Assembly (NCBI RefSeq): GCF_003019675.1
Contig: NZ_CP028105.1
Span: forward strand, 636,282 to 700,281
Source: Fusobacterium ulcerans
GTDB lineage: Bacteria > Fusobacteriota > Fusobacteriia > Fusobacteriales > Fusobacteriaceae
DNA: 64,000 nucleotides
Direction: 5' to 3'
In this document: positions 1 through 8,644 of the stretch, piece by piece
Position numbering within the stretch: position 1 is the first letter of the stretch
Layout of the letters: each line of letters starts with the position of its first letter
The notes under the pieces: model-generated
What the model saw: only the letters and a program-made list of their open reading frames with translations
Databases searched by the model: none
Told to the model about the DNA's origin: nothing
Program-made: the position numbers and the translations under genes

Positions 1-363
1 TCCTGCTATTGCCACTAAAAATTCTCCCAATCTTCCATATTTTAATCTCCAGTAATTGATTGGAACTGGTTTTGCCCATCCAAATATAAAAGATGAACCA
101 GAAAGTATCAATAAGATAGGAAACAATGTCCCTAATGGATCTAAATGTTTCAGGGGATTCAAACTCAATCTCCCATAATTTTTTGCTGTAGGGTCTCCAC
201 ATATGTATGCCATTACTCCATGAGCCACTTCATGTATCAAAAGAGACAAAAGAAGTATAGCTATATTTAAAAATATCATTGGATTTGTAAGGATATTCCC
301 TCCAGTTCCAAAAATAAAATATAAAACAATAACTGCTAAAATAATTTTTGTCACATTAGACAT
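1..363 (-). CDS. M50-family (site-2 protease-like) zinc metallopeptidase, partial
   Basis: Only the first 121 residues are present; the gene runs off the left window edge. The zinc site HEVAH is at residues 44-48, inside a hydrophobic N-terminal half. The following segment with GRLSLNP and HLDPLGT is characteristic of the short bacterial M50B membrane peptidases, in which the protein is almost all membrane-spanning. The start ATG lies 4 bases after the stop of the comEC-like gene, so the two are probably co-transcribed and translationally coupled. The second zinc ligand motif lies outside the window. The substrate cannot be told; family members cleave membrane or membrane-anchored proteins. 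Confidence 0.85.
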   Translation of the reverse strand, partial: MSNVTKIILAVIVLYFIFGTGGNILTNPMIFLNIAILLLSLLIHEVAHGVMAYICGDPTAKNYGRLSLNPLKHLDPLGTLFPILLILSGSSFIFGWAKPVPINYWRLKYGRLGEFLVAIAG

Positions 364-367
364 TCCG

Positions 368-1723
368 CTATTTAAATATTTTAGTTCTTCCAGAAATCTC
401 TTCATCTTTTTTACCTTCCGTTTTAAATTTATTATAAAATACTATCCCAAATATTATAACATAAAAAATTAAAAATAGGGCATTATCCTTGCTCCCATTA
501 TATCTCAAAGTCAACCCTGGAATTTTAGAAAAAATCTCCACTAATTTCATAAATATTTCAAAAACTATATTGGTTATTGGAAAAACAATAAAGCCAAGTC
601 CCAAATTTTCAAGAAAAAGCCCAACAAATGCCAGCAGTATATATAAAGTCCCAACTGGCAGAATAATTAAATTACTAAAGAATGAGAGAAACTGAATAGT
701 TCCAAATTCTTTTATCAATATGGGGGTAAGGAAAAACTGGATAGTTGTAAGAAGTATCAGCTTCTCCACAAATTTAGATTTTCCTTTATATATAACTTTT
801 CTTATTAATGGATATATACATATTATAGCAAATACAGCTAAATATGATAATATAAACGATACTTCATTCATGGATATGGGGCTTATAAATATTCCCCCTA
901 TAAATGCTGCCGCCAAAGATTTTGACGCATCTATATCCTCATAAAATATTTTTCCAGCAATAAATATCCCTGCCATTATATAAGCTCTGGTTAGTGATGG
1001 TGAATGTTTTACTCCTAAATAATAAATAGTCAATGCTCCCAGCATAAAAATATATCTATTCTTTCTAGAAATAGGAAGTTTTTTAGAAATAAAACCGCAT
1101 ATTGCCAAAATTATTCCTATATGCAGTCCTGAAAGTGCCATAAGATGAGATATTCCCACATAGTTGAATTCTTTTCTCATACTTCTGCTTAACTGCTTTC
1201 CTTCACCAAGTATTACCGCTCTGTAAACTCTTTTAAATTCAGGGCTTCCATTGGCAATAAATTTTTTCACATTATTTTCAAAATAGTTTTTAAGCCAACT
1301 CTTTTCTATTTTTTCATCTGTTATTTTATTAATATAAAAATACTGCATATCATCTCTATCTTCAATCTTAGCTATCTCTGCTAAAACCATATATTTTCCA
1401 TCTGGTATCTCTGGAATAAATGTATAACTTTTTATTTTAGGATACCTGTTATCTATTTTTATTATTTTTCCCATTCCATTATTTACTTCTACTTTCATTT
1501 TTACTATATCCAGTCTTTCACAATCATTGAAATGCACACAGAAAAGTATTCTTATTACCAGTAGAATTGGAATTATATAAATAAATTTATCTTTTTTCTT
1601 AAAAAACAACCATATTCCACTTATTACCATTACAGTTAAAAATATAGAAATCCACAAGGAGAAGATATTAAAAATAGTCATAATTATAAAAACTTCTAAA
1701 GCTAGAATATAGATTAGTTCCAA
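368..1723 (-). CDS. comEC: ComEC/Rec2-type DNA uptake channel protein, short form
   Basis: 451 residues. The ComEC signature HLMALSGLHIG is at residues 193-203. It is followed by a polytopic Competence domain to about residue 430, and preceded by two or three membrane helices and a soluble segment (about 65-185) like the N-terminal OB region. ComEC moves single-stranded DNA through the inner membrane in transformation. The C-terminal metallo-beta-lactamase domain of full-length ComEC (usually 700-800 aa total) is absent. The start is TTG, chosen because a GGAGG lies 6 bases upstream and no ATG fits. It sits 26 bases behind the GPH symporter and directly ahead of the M50 gene. Confidence 0.85.
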   Translation of the reverse strand: MELIYILALEVFIIMTIFNIFSLWISIFLTVMVISGIWLFFKKKDKFIYIIPILLVIRILFCVHFNDCERLDIVKMKVEVNNGMGKIIKIDNRYPKIKSYTFIPEIPDGKYMVLAEIAKIEDRDDMQYFYINKITDEKIEKSWLKNYFENNVKKFIANGSPEFKRVYRAVILGEGKQLSRSMRKEFNYVGISHLMALSGLHIGIILAICGFISKKLPISRKNRYIFMLGALTIYYLGVKHSPSLTRAYIMAGIFIAGKIFYEDIDASKSLAAAFIGGIFISPISMNEVSFILSYLAVFAIICIYPLIRKVIYKGKSKFVEKLILLTTIQFFLTPILIKEFGTIQFLSFFSNLIILPVGTLYILLAFVGLFLENLGLGFIVFPITNIVFEIFMKLVEIFSKIPGLTLRYNGSKDNALFLIFYVIIFGIVFYNKFKTEGKKDEEISGRTKIFK

Positions 1724-1749
1724 ATTTTGCCTCCGATTTTTGAATATTT

Positions 1750-3072
1750 CTATTCCTCATACTTATAATAAAATATGAATGATATAATAAATGAAATCGT
1801 AGACACAATAGAAGTAAGGTATATACCACTCTTTTCCACTCCCTTAGGAGTACCTGTTATCGCTGATAAAATATCTCCATTTCCTGAAACTAAAATTATA
1901 GGTAAAATAAGTATTGATACTAAAAATGCCATTTTTAAGAAAAAACCTTGTATTCCAAAACATACTCCTTCTATTCTATGACCTGTTTCATCACTTATCC
2001 TGCTTCCTATCTCACTAAGCATAGCTGGTGGGAAAATAAATCCTGCCCCTGCTATTGGTATTCCAATTAGAGCAAATAATATAAATCCAAATTTTGCTGG
2101 AATTGCTTTTCCTAAGAAAAATAAAGCTATTGTAAATACTATAAGCATAGCCAGACAGCTGAGCATAACTTTTCTATATCCATATTTTCTTGAAAGAAGA
2201 TTTGTAGGATAAAAACATATTGCTGACATTCCAAATAGAAGAGCAGATGCTAAAGTTATAGCTCCCTTTCCATATCCCATTATATCTTCTACAAAATAGT
2301 TCATAACTGCTCTCAAATTATTAAATCCTATAAAGAAAAATAAAAGTCCTAAAAGATATAATACAAAAGACTTATTTTTAAATAATATTCCCATAGTATC
2401 TTTAAAACCTGCATCTGAACTTTGCCCTAAGGAATATTTTCTCTCAGGAACTAAAAACACTGTTATAAAGCCTCCAATTACAGCAATAACGCATAAAGAG
2501 ATAACCATTCCTCTTACTCCAAAAAGAACATCTCCCTTTCCAATAACTTTTATCAATACTCCAGGAATTATCATTGCCACAGCAGTGTATAAAAGTCTGA
2601 AGATAGACTGCCATGTTGATAGGTTGAGTCTTTCTTCCTGTGTTTGCCCTATCTCTGGTATAAGGGCATTATAAGGAGCCCCTACTACTGTATAAAATGA
2701 AAAGAACAGAGACCCTACTACTGCAAGATAAATAAATGCTGCTTTTTCATTTCCCATTGGTGGATAAAAAAATGCTGTTGTACATATTGCCAGTGGAATA
2801 GTCCCCACTGCTATAAAAGGTATCCTTCTTCCCCACTTTGTATTGACTTTATCTGATAAGAATCCAACTACTGGATCTGTTACCATATCCACAAGTCTTG
2901 ATATTACAAGTGCCAGTGAAATAAATAATGGTGCCATCACTGGTTTTAATCCTGAGTTTTCAGGTGGAAGATAGAAATATAATATCCATTGTGCAAAAAT
3001 CTGATCTACAATGGCATAACTTACTCCCAACCCATAAAATATCTGTATACTTAAAGGTATTCTTTTGCTCAT
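1750..3072 (-). CDS. GPH-family (MelB-like) sugar:cation symporter
   Basis: About 440 residues with 12 predicted membrane helices. The MFS/GPH loop DPVVGFLSDKVNTKWGRR follows helix 2 and is diagnostic of glycoside-pentoside-hexuronide:cation symporters. These import oligosaccharides or glycosides with Na+ or H+. The start at 3072 is preferred over an in-frame ATG 24 bases earlier, because AAGGAG lies 6 bases before it and the upstream ATG has no ribosome site. No sugar-cleaving enzyme is adjacent, so the substrate is unknown. Convergent or divergent partners are absent; comEC follows on the same strand. Confidence 0.85.
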   Translation of the reverse strand: MSKRIPLSIQIFYGLGVSYAIVDQIFAQWILYFYLPPENSGLKPVMAPLFISLALVISRLVDMVTDPVVGFLSDKVNTKWGRRIPFIAVGTIPLAICTTAFFYPPMGNEKAAFIYLAVVGSLFFSFYTVVGAPYNALIPEIGQTQEERLNLSTWQSIFRLLYTAVAMIIPGVLIKVIGKGDVLFGVRGMVISLCVIAVIGGFITVFLVPERKYSLGQSSDAGFKDTMGILFKNKSFVLYLLGLLFFFIGFNNLRAVMNYFVEDIMGYGKGAITLASALLFGMSAICFYPTNLLSRKYGYRKVMLSCLAMLIVFTIALFFLGKAIPAKFGFILFALIGIPIAGAGFIFPPAMLSEIGSRISDETGHRIEGVCFGIQGFFLKMAFLVSILILPIILVSGNGDILSAITGTPKGVEKSGIYLTSIVSTISFIISFIFYYKYEE

Positions 3073-3172
3073 CACTCTCTCCTTTTTATTTAGCATTTAT
3101 TATTATCGGTATTTAAAATTTTCAATTAATTATACCAATATTATTACATTAAATTAATATTGATATTTTTAT

Positions 3173-4351
3173 TTATTTCCCTTTTATCATCAATGGTATC
3201 TTTGAATCTTCATAAAAATTCACCATTTTATATATAAGAGAAGCTCTCTCATTAAATTCTACAAGTTCTCTCACATCATCAGAAAATTTATCTTTAATAT
3301 TTTTCATAGATGTAATAATTTTATTATTTTCTTCTTTTTTTAAATAATTAAGATATTCCCTTCCCTTGTCAGTAAATCCTAATATTTTTATATAAGGTAC
3401 CTCTTTTTTTACCCTTTGGGTAAGTTCCTGTGTTATTCCAGTCAAAATATGAATTAACACTCTTTGGGTTCTCCCATGAGTAAATCTTTTACTTACTATC
3501 TCTTCATAAAATTTTCTAAAATCATAATTTTTTACAGCCATTTCATAGAGTCGGTTCTCATATCCTTTTTCCATATCCTGAATATCAGATAATATATCTT
3601 TATTTCTTATTATTTCATATCTTAATAGTGGATAAAAATTTTCTAAATACACCAGTCTATTATTTTCATTCTCTTCTTTTAATATTTTAAAGCTTTCTCC
3701 TGGTACCAAATCTGTTATATCTTTATTCTCTTTCAAGAATTTTCTTATAGCTGTAGCACTGGCAAAACCTTCATCTATATTTTCCCCATAATATCCTATT
3801 TTTTCTCTTTTTATAAGCAAAGGCTCCATACTGCTGTTCCAATACTTTATAGCCTTTATATATTCCAGTCCTAAAATGTCATTTGAAGCAAAAGTTATAT
3901 CGTTTCCTTTCAGCTCTTTTAAAGCTCTTGAATGTGCTGTTGGATATGATTCGCCATTGGAAAGATATTCTTTTATTTTATTTTTAAATTCAGCATTCTC
4001 TTCTATCTCTGCAATTTCTTTTAAAGCATTTATATTTGAAGTTTCTGATCCAAATATTATATTATTGCATTTTAATTCATTGAGAATTCCCACTGCTCCT
4101 ATGGCAAAAATTTCTGCACTCTGACATGAATAAAATATTGGAAGCTCTGCTGCTATATCTATTCCATTTTTTAAAGCCATTTCTGCTCTTTTCCATCTGT
4201 TAACAACAGCTGGTTCACCTCTCTGGACAAAATCTCCACTCATGACAGCAATCTTTACACTTTCTTTATCTATTTCACACGCCTTTTCCAAATGAAATCT
4301 ATGTCCATTATGAAAAGGATTATACTCTACAACTAATCCAGATGCTCTCAT
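3173..4351 (-). CDS. tmcAL: tRNA(Met) cytidine acetate ligase
   Basis: About 392 residues. The N-terminus GLVVEYNPFHNGHRFHL carries the HxGH nucleotidyltransferase signature of the TmcAL (YlbM, DUF795) family. This family uses ATP and acetate to acetylate the wobble cytidine of elongator tRNA-Met. An internal ASATAIR segment is also typical. The start is placed at the second in-frame ATG because AAAGGAG lies 6 bases upstream. The gene is divergent from coaX, with about 140 bases between them. Family length is normal and I see no defects. Confidence 0.9.
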   Translation of the reverse strand: MRASGLVVEYNPFHNGHRFHLEKACEIDKESVKIAVMSGDFVQRGEPAVVNRWKRAEMALKNGIDIAAELPIFYSCQSAEIFAIGAVGILNELKCNNIIFGSETSNINALKEIAEIEENAEFKNKIKEYLSNGESYPTAHSRALKELKGNDITFASNDILGLEYIKAIKYWNSSMEPLLIKREKIGYYGENIDEGFASATAIRKFLKENKDITDLVPGESFKILKEENENNRLVYLENFYPLLRYEIIRNKDILSDIQDMEKGYENRLYEMAVKNYDFRKFYEEIVSKRFTHGRTQRVLIHILTGITQELTQRVKKEVPYIKILGFTDKGREYLNYLKKEENNKIITSMKNIKDKFSDDVRELVEFNERASLIYKMVNFYEDSKIPLMIKGK

Positions 4352-4429
4352 TCTCTGCTCCTTTCTTTTTCCTATTATAATCATATCAGTTGTTTATTAA
4401 CAAATCAATCAATATTTATTCCTTTCCTA

Positions 4430-4457
4430 TTGCTTTTTTAAAATTTTAGTTTATAAT
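4430..4457 (+). promoter_or_regulatory. Predicted sigma70 promoter of coaX
   Basis: TTGCTT at 4430-4435 and TATAAT at 4452-4457 are separated by 16 bases, about 35 bases upstream of the coaX start. Only sequence match, no other support. Confidence 0.55.
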
Positions 4458-4490
4458 TAATTATATACAAGATACTAAGGAGGAAATCAT

Positions 4491-5267
4491 ATGCTTTTAG
4501 CAATTGATATTGGAAACACTCATATAGTTACAGGACTGTTAGATGATGCAGGAAATGTCTTATTGACTTTTAGGGTCGCTTCTAATGATAAATTAACTGA
4601 AGATGAATATTTTTCATACTTAAGAAATATTTCAAAATTTAATAAAATAGATATTGAAAAAATAGATGGGATGATAGTTGCATCTGTAGTTCCCAATCTT
4701 ATTACTATATTTCATTTCCTAGGAAAAAAATATTTTAATATAGAGCCTATGATTGTTAATTCTGAGCTGAAAAAACCTTTTACTTTTGCTTCAAACCTTA
4801 ATCCAACTGGTTTTGGTGCTGACAGAATAATAGATATAGTACAATCTTTAACTGAATATCCAGATAAAAATCTTGTTATTTTTGACTTTGGAAGTGCCAC
4901 TACCTATGAAGTACTTGAAAAAAATGTCTATATAGGAGGAGGTATCCTTCCAGGAATAGAAATGTCCATCAACGCTCTATTTGCAAATACAGCAAAATTA
5001 CCAAAAGTAAAATTCAGTACTCCTGACTCTGTTCTTGGAAAAAATACTATTGAGCAGATTCAAGCTGGTATTTTCTATGGTTATGCTGGACAGATAAAAC
5101 ATATAATAAAAAAAATCAAAGAGTTAGTTGATAATCCATTTATTATTGCAACAGGAGGACTTGGTAAAATTCTCTCTGCTGAAATTGAAGAAATTGATGT
5201 CTACTCTCCTGATCTAAGTATAAAAGGTCTTCATACTCTTTATGAATATAATAAAAGTCACAACTAA
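4491..5267 (+). CDS. coaX: Type III pantothenate kinase
   Basis: 258 residues, normal for CoaX, which phosphorylates pantothenate in the first step of coenzyme A synthesis. The N-terminal phosphate-binding motif AIDIGNTHI, the GADRI segment near residue 106 and the FDFGSATTYE motif near residue 130 belong to the ASKHA-fold type III enzymes. This class needs a monovalent cation and is insensitive to CoA feedback. A strong ribosome site (AAGGAGG) lies 8 bases before ATG. The gene is a single cistron, closed by an intrinsic terminator. Confidence 0.93.
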   Translation: MLLAIDIGNTHIVTGLLDDAGNVLLTFRVASNDKLTEDEYFSYLRNISKFNKIDIEKIDGMIVASVVPNLITIFHFLGKKYFNIEPMIVNSELKKPFTFASNLNPTGFGADRIIDIVQSLTEYPDKNLVIFDFGSATTYEVLEKNVYIGGGILPGIEMSINALFANTAKLPKVKFSTPDSVLGKNTIEQIQAGIFYGYAGQIKHIIKKIKELVDNPFIIATGGLGKILSAEIEEIDVYSPDLSIKGLHTLYEYNKSHN

Positions 5268-5273
5268 ATCAAA

Positions 5274-5315
5274 AAGCCTGACTATAAGTTTTATACTTTG
5301 TCAGGCTTGATTTTT
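5274..5315. terminator. Bidirectional intrinsic terminator between coaX and the secreted-protein gene
   Basis: AAGCCTGAC at 5274-5282 pairs perfectly with GTCAGGCTT at 5300-5308, followed by a T run; an A run on the other side serves the convergent minus-strand gene. Confidence 0.85.
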
Positions 5316-5881
5316 TAATTTAATACTTTTTTATTTTTCTTTACAAAATCTATTATTTTGAAGTAATCTTCCATTGCAGCATTGATATATGCTTTTTGCC
5401 CTACATAGTTATCTGGATAAAGTTTTGCAGCTGATTCTTTAAATATTTCTACAACTTCAGCTGGAACTTTAGAAGAAGCTATCTCCTTAGCCATCTGCTC
5501 TTTAGCTGCATTATTTTTCTCTTCAGTCACTACTGCACTTTTCAATGTTTCTACTTTTACTCTTTCTACAAGTTCATTATAGTTTGCTATTTCACTTGGC
5601 AATACTTGATATTGTTTTACAAAGTTTGATCCATACATTTGTCTTAATCTTTGCTTTATTCTATCAAATTCTACTGCTGGTATTCCAGACTCTGCTCCCA
5701 TTTTTTCCATTTTTAAATATGATTCAGTCTGCCATCTTCTAAAAGATATTCTGTCGCTTCCTTCAAATGACTGAGACTCTCTGATTATAGCTTTTTCAAT
5801 ATCCTCTGGTACTTCCTGCTTTATAGCAGCGAAAACTGAAATATTCAAAGCTATCAATCCTAATATTACTGCTTTTTTCAT
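5315..5881 (-). CDS. Small secreted protein of unknown function
   Basis: 188 residues from an ATG preceded by GAGGAGG. Residues 1 to about 19 form a Sec signal peptide (Lys-Lys, hydrophobic core, cleavage after VFA). The mature part is helical and charged, with no Cys and no motif I recognise; it contains several Arg-rich and Lys-rich segments and is probably periplasmic. It lies just downstream of the IS3 element in the same orientation, so an insertion may have separated it from its native promoter. Transcription could now come from the element. Function unknown. Confidence 0.7.
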   Translation of the reverse strand: MKKAVILGLIALNISVFAAIKQEVPEDIEKAIIRESQSFEGSDRISFRRWQTESYLKMEKMGAESGIPAVEFDRIKQRLRQMYGSNFVKQYQVLPSEIANYNELVERVKVETLKSAVVTEEKNNAAKEQMAKEIASSKVPAEVVEIFKESAAKLYPDNYVGQKAYINAAMEDYFKIIDFVKKNKKVLN

Positions 5882-5922
5882 TCTTTCCTCCTCTGATTTA
5901 CAGACATATTCCATGTCATATT

Positions 5923-6774
5923 TTATATTTTTTTACTATTCATATACTTTTCTTTGTATTTTACAGGACTCATTCCATCAAGCTTCAACTGTATCCTTTC
6001 ATTATTATAAAAATGGATATACTCTTTTATCTTTTGAGCTAGATTTTCATATGTCATTCCTCTATCTAATAAGTATATCAGTTCTGCTTTAAAATGTCCA
6101 AAGAATATCTCAATAGGTACATTATCCCAACAGTTGCCCCGTCTTGACATAGATTGAATAATTCCTCTCTCTCTTAGCATATCACAATATTTTTCTCCTG
6201 TATACTGAAAACCTTGATCAGTATGTAAAATACACTTTTCTTTCAATGGAAATTCAAATATTTTATCCAAAGTTTTTACAACAAGCTCAAAGCCATCAGT
6301 GAGTCCTAAGTCATAAGCAATTATTTCATCATTAAAAATATCTTTCACAGCATTCATATACACAGTGAAATTATACATTTTTATCTCTGTAATATCCATA
6401 CATAACTTTTCCAGAGGGCTACCAGAATTAAAATCCCTGTTCAGTATATTATCAACAACTTTCCCAGCCCAACTCTTCCCTTTGTAGCTTTGATTTCTTA
6501 TTATTGATTTTACCCCCAGTTCTCTCATTATTCTATATATTCTCTTATGATTTACTTTAAATTCTGTATTGCTGTTTATATATGAACATAACCTTCTTAC
6601 TCCATATGTCCCATTGTATTTTTCATTTATTTCTATAATCAGTTCTTCTATTTTTCTATTTTCTTCTTCCCTTTGACTTGTACTGCCTTTTCTTTTCTTC
6701 CATTTATAATAAGCACTCCTAGAAATTCCTGCAACCCAGCATAAAGACGTTACCGAGTATTCATCTTCCAACAT
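5923..6774 (-). CDS. IS3-family transposase OrfB (DDE integrase)
   Basis: 283 residues counted from the internal ATG. The N-terminal HTH_21-like part contains ISRSAYYKW. The rve integrase core has D127 (LCMDITE), D186 (LHTDQG) and E222 (DNVPIEIFF), which gives the exact DD(35)E spacing of the IS3 family. The frame is open further upstream and lies in the -1 frame of OrfA. The functional transposase is therefore most likely the OrfAB fusion produced by frameshifting, with this ATG perhaps giving a separate OrfB. No disruption is seen. Confidence 0.9.
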   Translation of the reverse strand: MLEDEYSVTSLCWVAGISRSAYYKWKKRKGSTSQREEENRKIEELIIEINEKYNGTYGVRRLCSYINSNTEFKVNHKRIYRIMRELGVKSIIRNQSYKGKSWAGKVVDNILNRDFNSGSPLEKLCMDITEIKMYNFTVYMNAVKDIFNDEIIAYDLGLTDGFELVVKTLDKIFEFPLKEKCILHTDQGFQYTGEKYCDMLRERGIIQSMSRRGNCWDNVPIEIFFGHFKAELIYLLDRGMTYENLAQKIKEYIHFYNNERIQLKLDGMSPVKYKEKYMNSKKI

Positions 6775-6776
6775 CT

Positions 6777-7112
6777 CTATAGCTCTGTATTTGATTCTTC
6801 CAGTTGCAGAATATACAACTTTTTTAAGTACTCATTCTCCATTCTTAGATATTTATTTTCCTTTTTTATTGATATATTTTTTTCAGTGGAAGCTGTTTTT
6901 ATCTTTTTTAAAATCACATTTTTACTGATTTTTCTCCTGTCAAAAGCCCTCTCTCCTAATTTTTTGTATTTTTTTACCCAATCCAATATCTGTGTGTCAG
7001 ATTTAACTCCATATTCTTTTGCTAACATTTCAGCACTTACATTAGATTTTAAATATGTTTTTACAACTGATAATTTTAAATTTTTATCATATCTACTGTA
7101 CTCTTTGCACAT
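6777..7112 (-). CDS. IS3-family transposase OrfA (helix-turn-helix protein)
   Basis: 111 residues. The N-terminal helix-turn-helix (about residues 10-50, with AKEYGVKSDTQILDWVKKY) binds the element ends. The C-terminal part (about 70-105) is a Lys/Glu/Leu-rich coiled coil or leucine zipper typical of IS3 OrfA. Translation ends 2 bases before the internal ATG of orfB. The slip site is 14 codons before the OrfA stop. Confidence 0.88.
   Translation of the reverse strand: MCKEYSRYDKNLKLSVVKTYLKSNVSAEMLAKEYGVKSDTQILDWVKKYKKLGERAFDRRKISKNVILKKIKTASTEKNISIKKENKYLRMENEYLKKLYILQLEESNTEL
6819..6825 (-). other. Programmed -1 ribosomal frameshift site A-AAA-AAG
   Basis: In the OrfA frame the codons read TTA AAA AAG, giving the canonical slippery heptamer. 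A -1 shift here enters a frame open from this point through the orfB ATG, adding about 15 linker residues. This is the usual way IS3 elements make OrfAB. Confidence 0.8.
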
Positions 7113-7178
7113 AATAAAACCTCCTGAACAAATTATTTATTTGAAAGATAATATCTGAGATTTTTCAAAAAATTTTTA

Positions 7179-7201
7179 AGGATGACCTCTCAAGTCATCC
7201 T
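7179..7201. other. Perfect inverted repeat upstream of the IS3 orfA
   Basis: AGGATGAC at 7179-7186 pairs with GTCATCCT at 7194-7201 (7-base loop). On the minus strand it is followed by a short A run and T run, so it may act as a weak terminator shielding the element. The rest of 7113-7285 is AT-rich with no other recognised feature. Confidence 0.4.
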
Positions 7202-7285
7202 ATCTTTACTTAATCTCCTTATTTACCTTAAAAATACTATACTAAAACTGATACACTATTTTTTATATTATACCTTGATTTTTCT

Positions 7286-7317
7286 CAAAAAAAAAGTGCC
7301 TACCTGAGGTAAGCACT
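7286..7317 (-). terminator. Intrinsic terminator of porin gene 1
   Basis: A 10-bp stem (7295-7304 with 7308-7317, one G-T pair, 3-base loop) followed on the minus strand by a run of nine T. It is homologous in position to the terminators of porins 2 and 3 but has a different loop. Confidence 0.88.
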
Positions 7318-7348
7318 AAAAATTTTTTATTTAATTTTTTAAATTTAA

Positions 7349-8413
7349 CTAGAATGTAGATTTAAATCCTACAATTCCAAATGGTTGCCATCTCCAGTTT
7401 GATGCTCCACTTTCAGAAGTTTTCATCCAGTTTCTATATTCAGCACCAACAGTTGCATATACTTTGAAAGTTGGTGTTGCAGAATAAGTTAAAGTAACTT
7501 GTGGATCAGTTTTTAAACTATAACCTAAATGATCATCATTTTCTTTTACTTTATCTGACCAAGTATAAGAGTCGTATCCTGATTCAGCAAAGAAATCTAC
7601 TGAAATTTTTTCATTTGAGTATAAATTTGCTCCATAAGTTAAATAAACATTTACTGCTGCATCAGTATTACTATCAGATTTTTTATTACCATTATCCACT
7701 CCATGAACTTTATCTCCATATTTGTGGAAACCTAATGTATCTAATTCAACTTGGAACCCAAATCCATATGGTAACTCATTTACAAAGTTTGCATATAATC
7801 CTACTTCATTATCATAATTGTCCCCTGAACCTTCTTCACCTTCTCTATTCCATGTATATTCGTAGTAAGGAGCAACTACCATTTCTGTAGTTTTTATAAA
7901 GTCATTGTTAAACATATAATCAACAAAATCAAATCTTGCTTCATATCTCAATGCATAACTACTGTCTTTTATATATTGAACTCTTGAAGTAAAGTTAACT
8001 TTAGAATCTCCAAGATTTCCATGATTGAAGTTATATCTCAATCTTAATTGATCATCTTTATTAGAAGTAAGATCAGAATTTAAAGAATCATAAGTTCTTA
8101 ATCTGTACTCAAATGATTGTTTTTCAGTCATGTTAATTTTTCCTTGTAATTGAAGTCTTCCATAATTGTTATTTTTATTCCAATTATCTCCTCCAACTTT
8201 ATCCTGACCTTCAGTTTCTCCATATACTCTGTATTGAAGATCTACAAAACCGTTAGGTCTGAATCCTTCTTCTTTGTCTCTGTAAACGATAACTTCTTTT
8301 TCGATTACTTGAACTGGAGCTTCTTCAACTACAACTGGAGCTGGAACAACTTCTTTTGCAGATGCAGATGCTACAACAAGTAAAGAACCTAGTAAAAGTG
8401 CTAATTTTCTCAT
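7349..8413 (-). CDS. FomA-like outer-membrane porin, copy 1
   Basis: 354 residues from the ATG preceded by AAAAGGGGAG; the open frame extends 25 codons further, but that part is the structured leader. The signal peptide is residues 1-19 (cleavage after ASA). A Pro/Val/Glu-rich linker leads to RPNG, then a beta-barrel with alternating aromatic strands that ends in WRWQPFGIVGFKSTF; the terminal Phe is the outer-membrane assembly signal. This matches the major Fusobacterium porin FomA, which gives general diffusion and serves as an adhesin. The first 75 or so residues are the same as in copies 2 and 3 (one synonymous change seen), whereas the barrel loops differ. Terminator present; own promoter. 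Confidence 0.88.
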   Translation of the reverse strand: MRKLALLLGSLLVVASASAKEVVPAPVVVEEAPVQVIEKEVIVYRDKEEGFRPNGFVDLQYRVYGETEGQDKVGGDNWNKNNNYGRLQLQGKINMTEKQSFEYRLRTYDSLNSDLTSNKDDQLRLRYNFNHGNLGDSKVNFTSRVQYIKDSSYALRYEARFDFVDYMFNNDFIKTTEMVVAPYYEYTWNREGEEGSGDNYDNEVGLYANFVNELPYGFGFQVELDTLGFHKYGDKVHGVDNGNKKSDSNTDAAVNVYLTYGANLYSNEKISVDFFAESGYDSYTWSDKVKENDDHLGYSLKTDPQVTLTYSATPTFKVYATVGAEYRNWMKTSESGASNWRWQPFGIVGFKSTF

Positions 8414-8490
8414 AATTATCTCCCCTTTTAAAAAGATTTTTTTATACCTTCCCCCTTGCTTCCAAGGAGTTAGATTTCCCATTACCAATG
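8250..8490. repeat. Porin 5' identity block, copy 1 (shorter)
   Basis: About 241 bases covering the leader and signal-peptide region match the blocks at 10613-10940 and 12795-13122 with a single visible difference. Identity stops abruptly at 8490, where the promoter sequence changes. Confidence 0.85.
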
Positions 8491-8518
8491 TTATACATTA
8501 TTTTTGACGTTTTGTAAA
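8414..8518 (-). promoter_or_regulatory. Promoter and structured leader of porin 1
   Basis: TTTACA (8513-8518) and TATAAC (8490-8495), 17 bases apart, form a near-consensus promoter used only by this copy. The roughly 70-base leader contains a hairpin at 8452-8469 and a short one at 8478-8490. It has two G-rich sites: GGGGGAAG (8448-8455) and the ribosome site GGGGAGA (8419-8425). Confidence 0.65.
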
Positions 8519-8591
8519 TACTTTTTTTAAAAAAACTTCACAAAACTTTCATATTCCAATCACAAATCTCCTAAATATAATACTTTAAATC

Positions 8592-8644
8592 CCCCAATAA
8601 AAGAGGATAGAAAAAGGATAGACATACCCCCTTTTAGTAGACAA
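8592..8644 (-). promoter_or_regulatory. Conserved upstream box of the porin genes, copy 1
   Basis: 53 bases identical to 10888-10940 and 13070-13122. On the coding strand it holds two TCTATCC direct repeats whose starts are 11 bases apart, which suggests a regulator binding on one face of the helix. Here it lies 179 bases before the start codon, against 112 in the other two copies. Confidence 0.6.

Larger units (their letters stand above)
5923..7112 (-). mobile_element. IS3-family insertion sequence (IS150-like), transposase region
   Basis: Two overlapping-frame transposase genes, orfA then orfB, joined by a canonical A-AAA-AAG slip site. Both frames and all catalytic residues are intact, so the copy may be active. 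I could not define terminal inverted repeats or a target duplication. The ends probably lie between about 5885 and 5922 on the left and 7113 and 7290 on the right. A perfect 8-bp hairpin at 7179-7201 lies on the upstream side. Confidence 0.8.

Noticed and set aside
5885-7290. Exact IS3 terminal inverted repeats
   Set aside because: Candidate TG-starting ends near 5890 and 7250 do not match each other well enough to call ends or a target duplication.
7501-7890. 129-codon plus-strand ORF inside porin 1
   Set aside because: Antisense to the porin, rich in Leu/His/Tyr as expected from the reverse of an Asn/Tyr-rich gene; no start signal.
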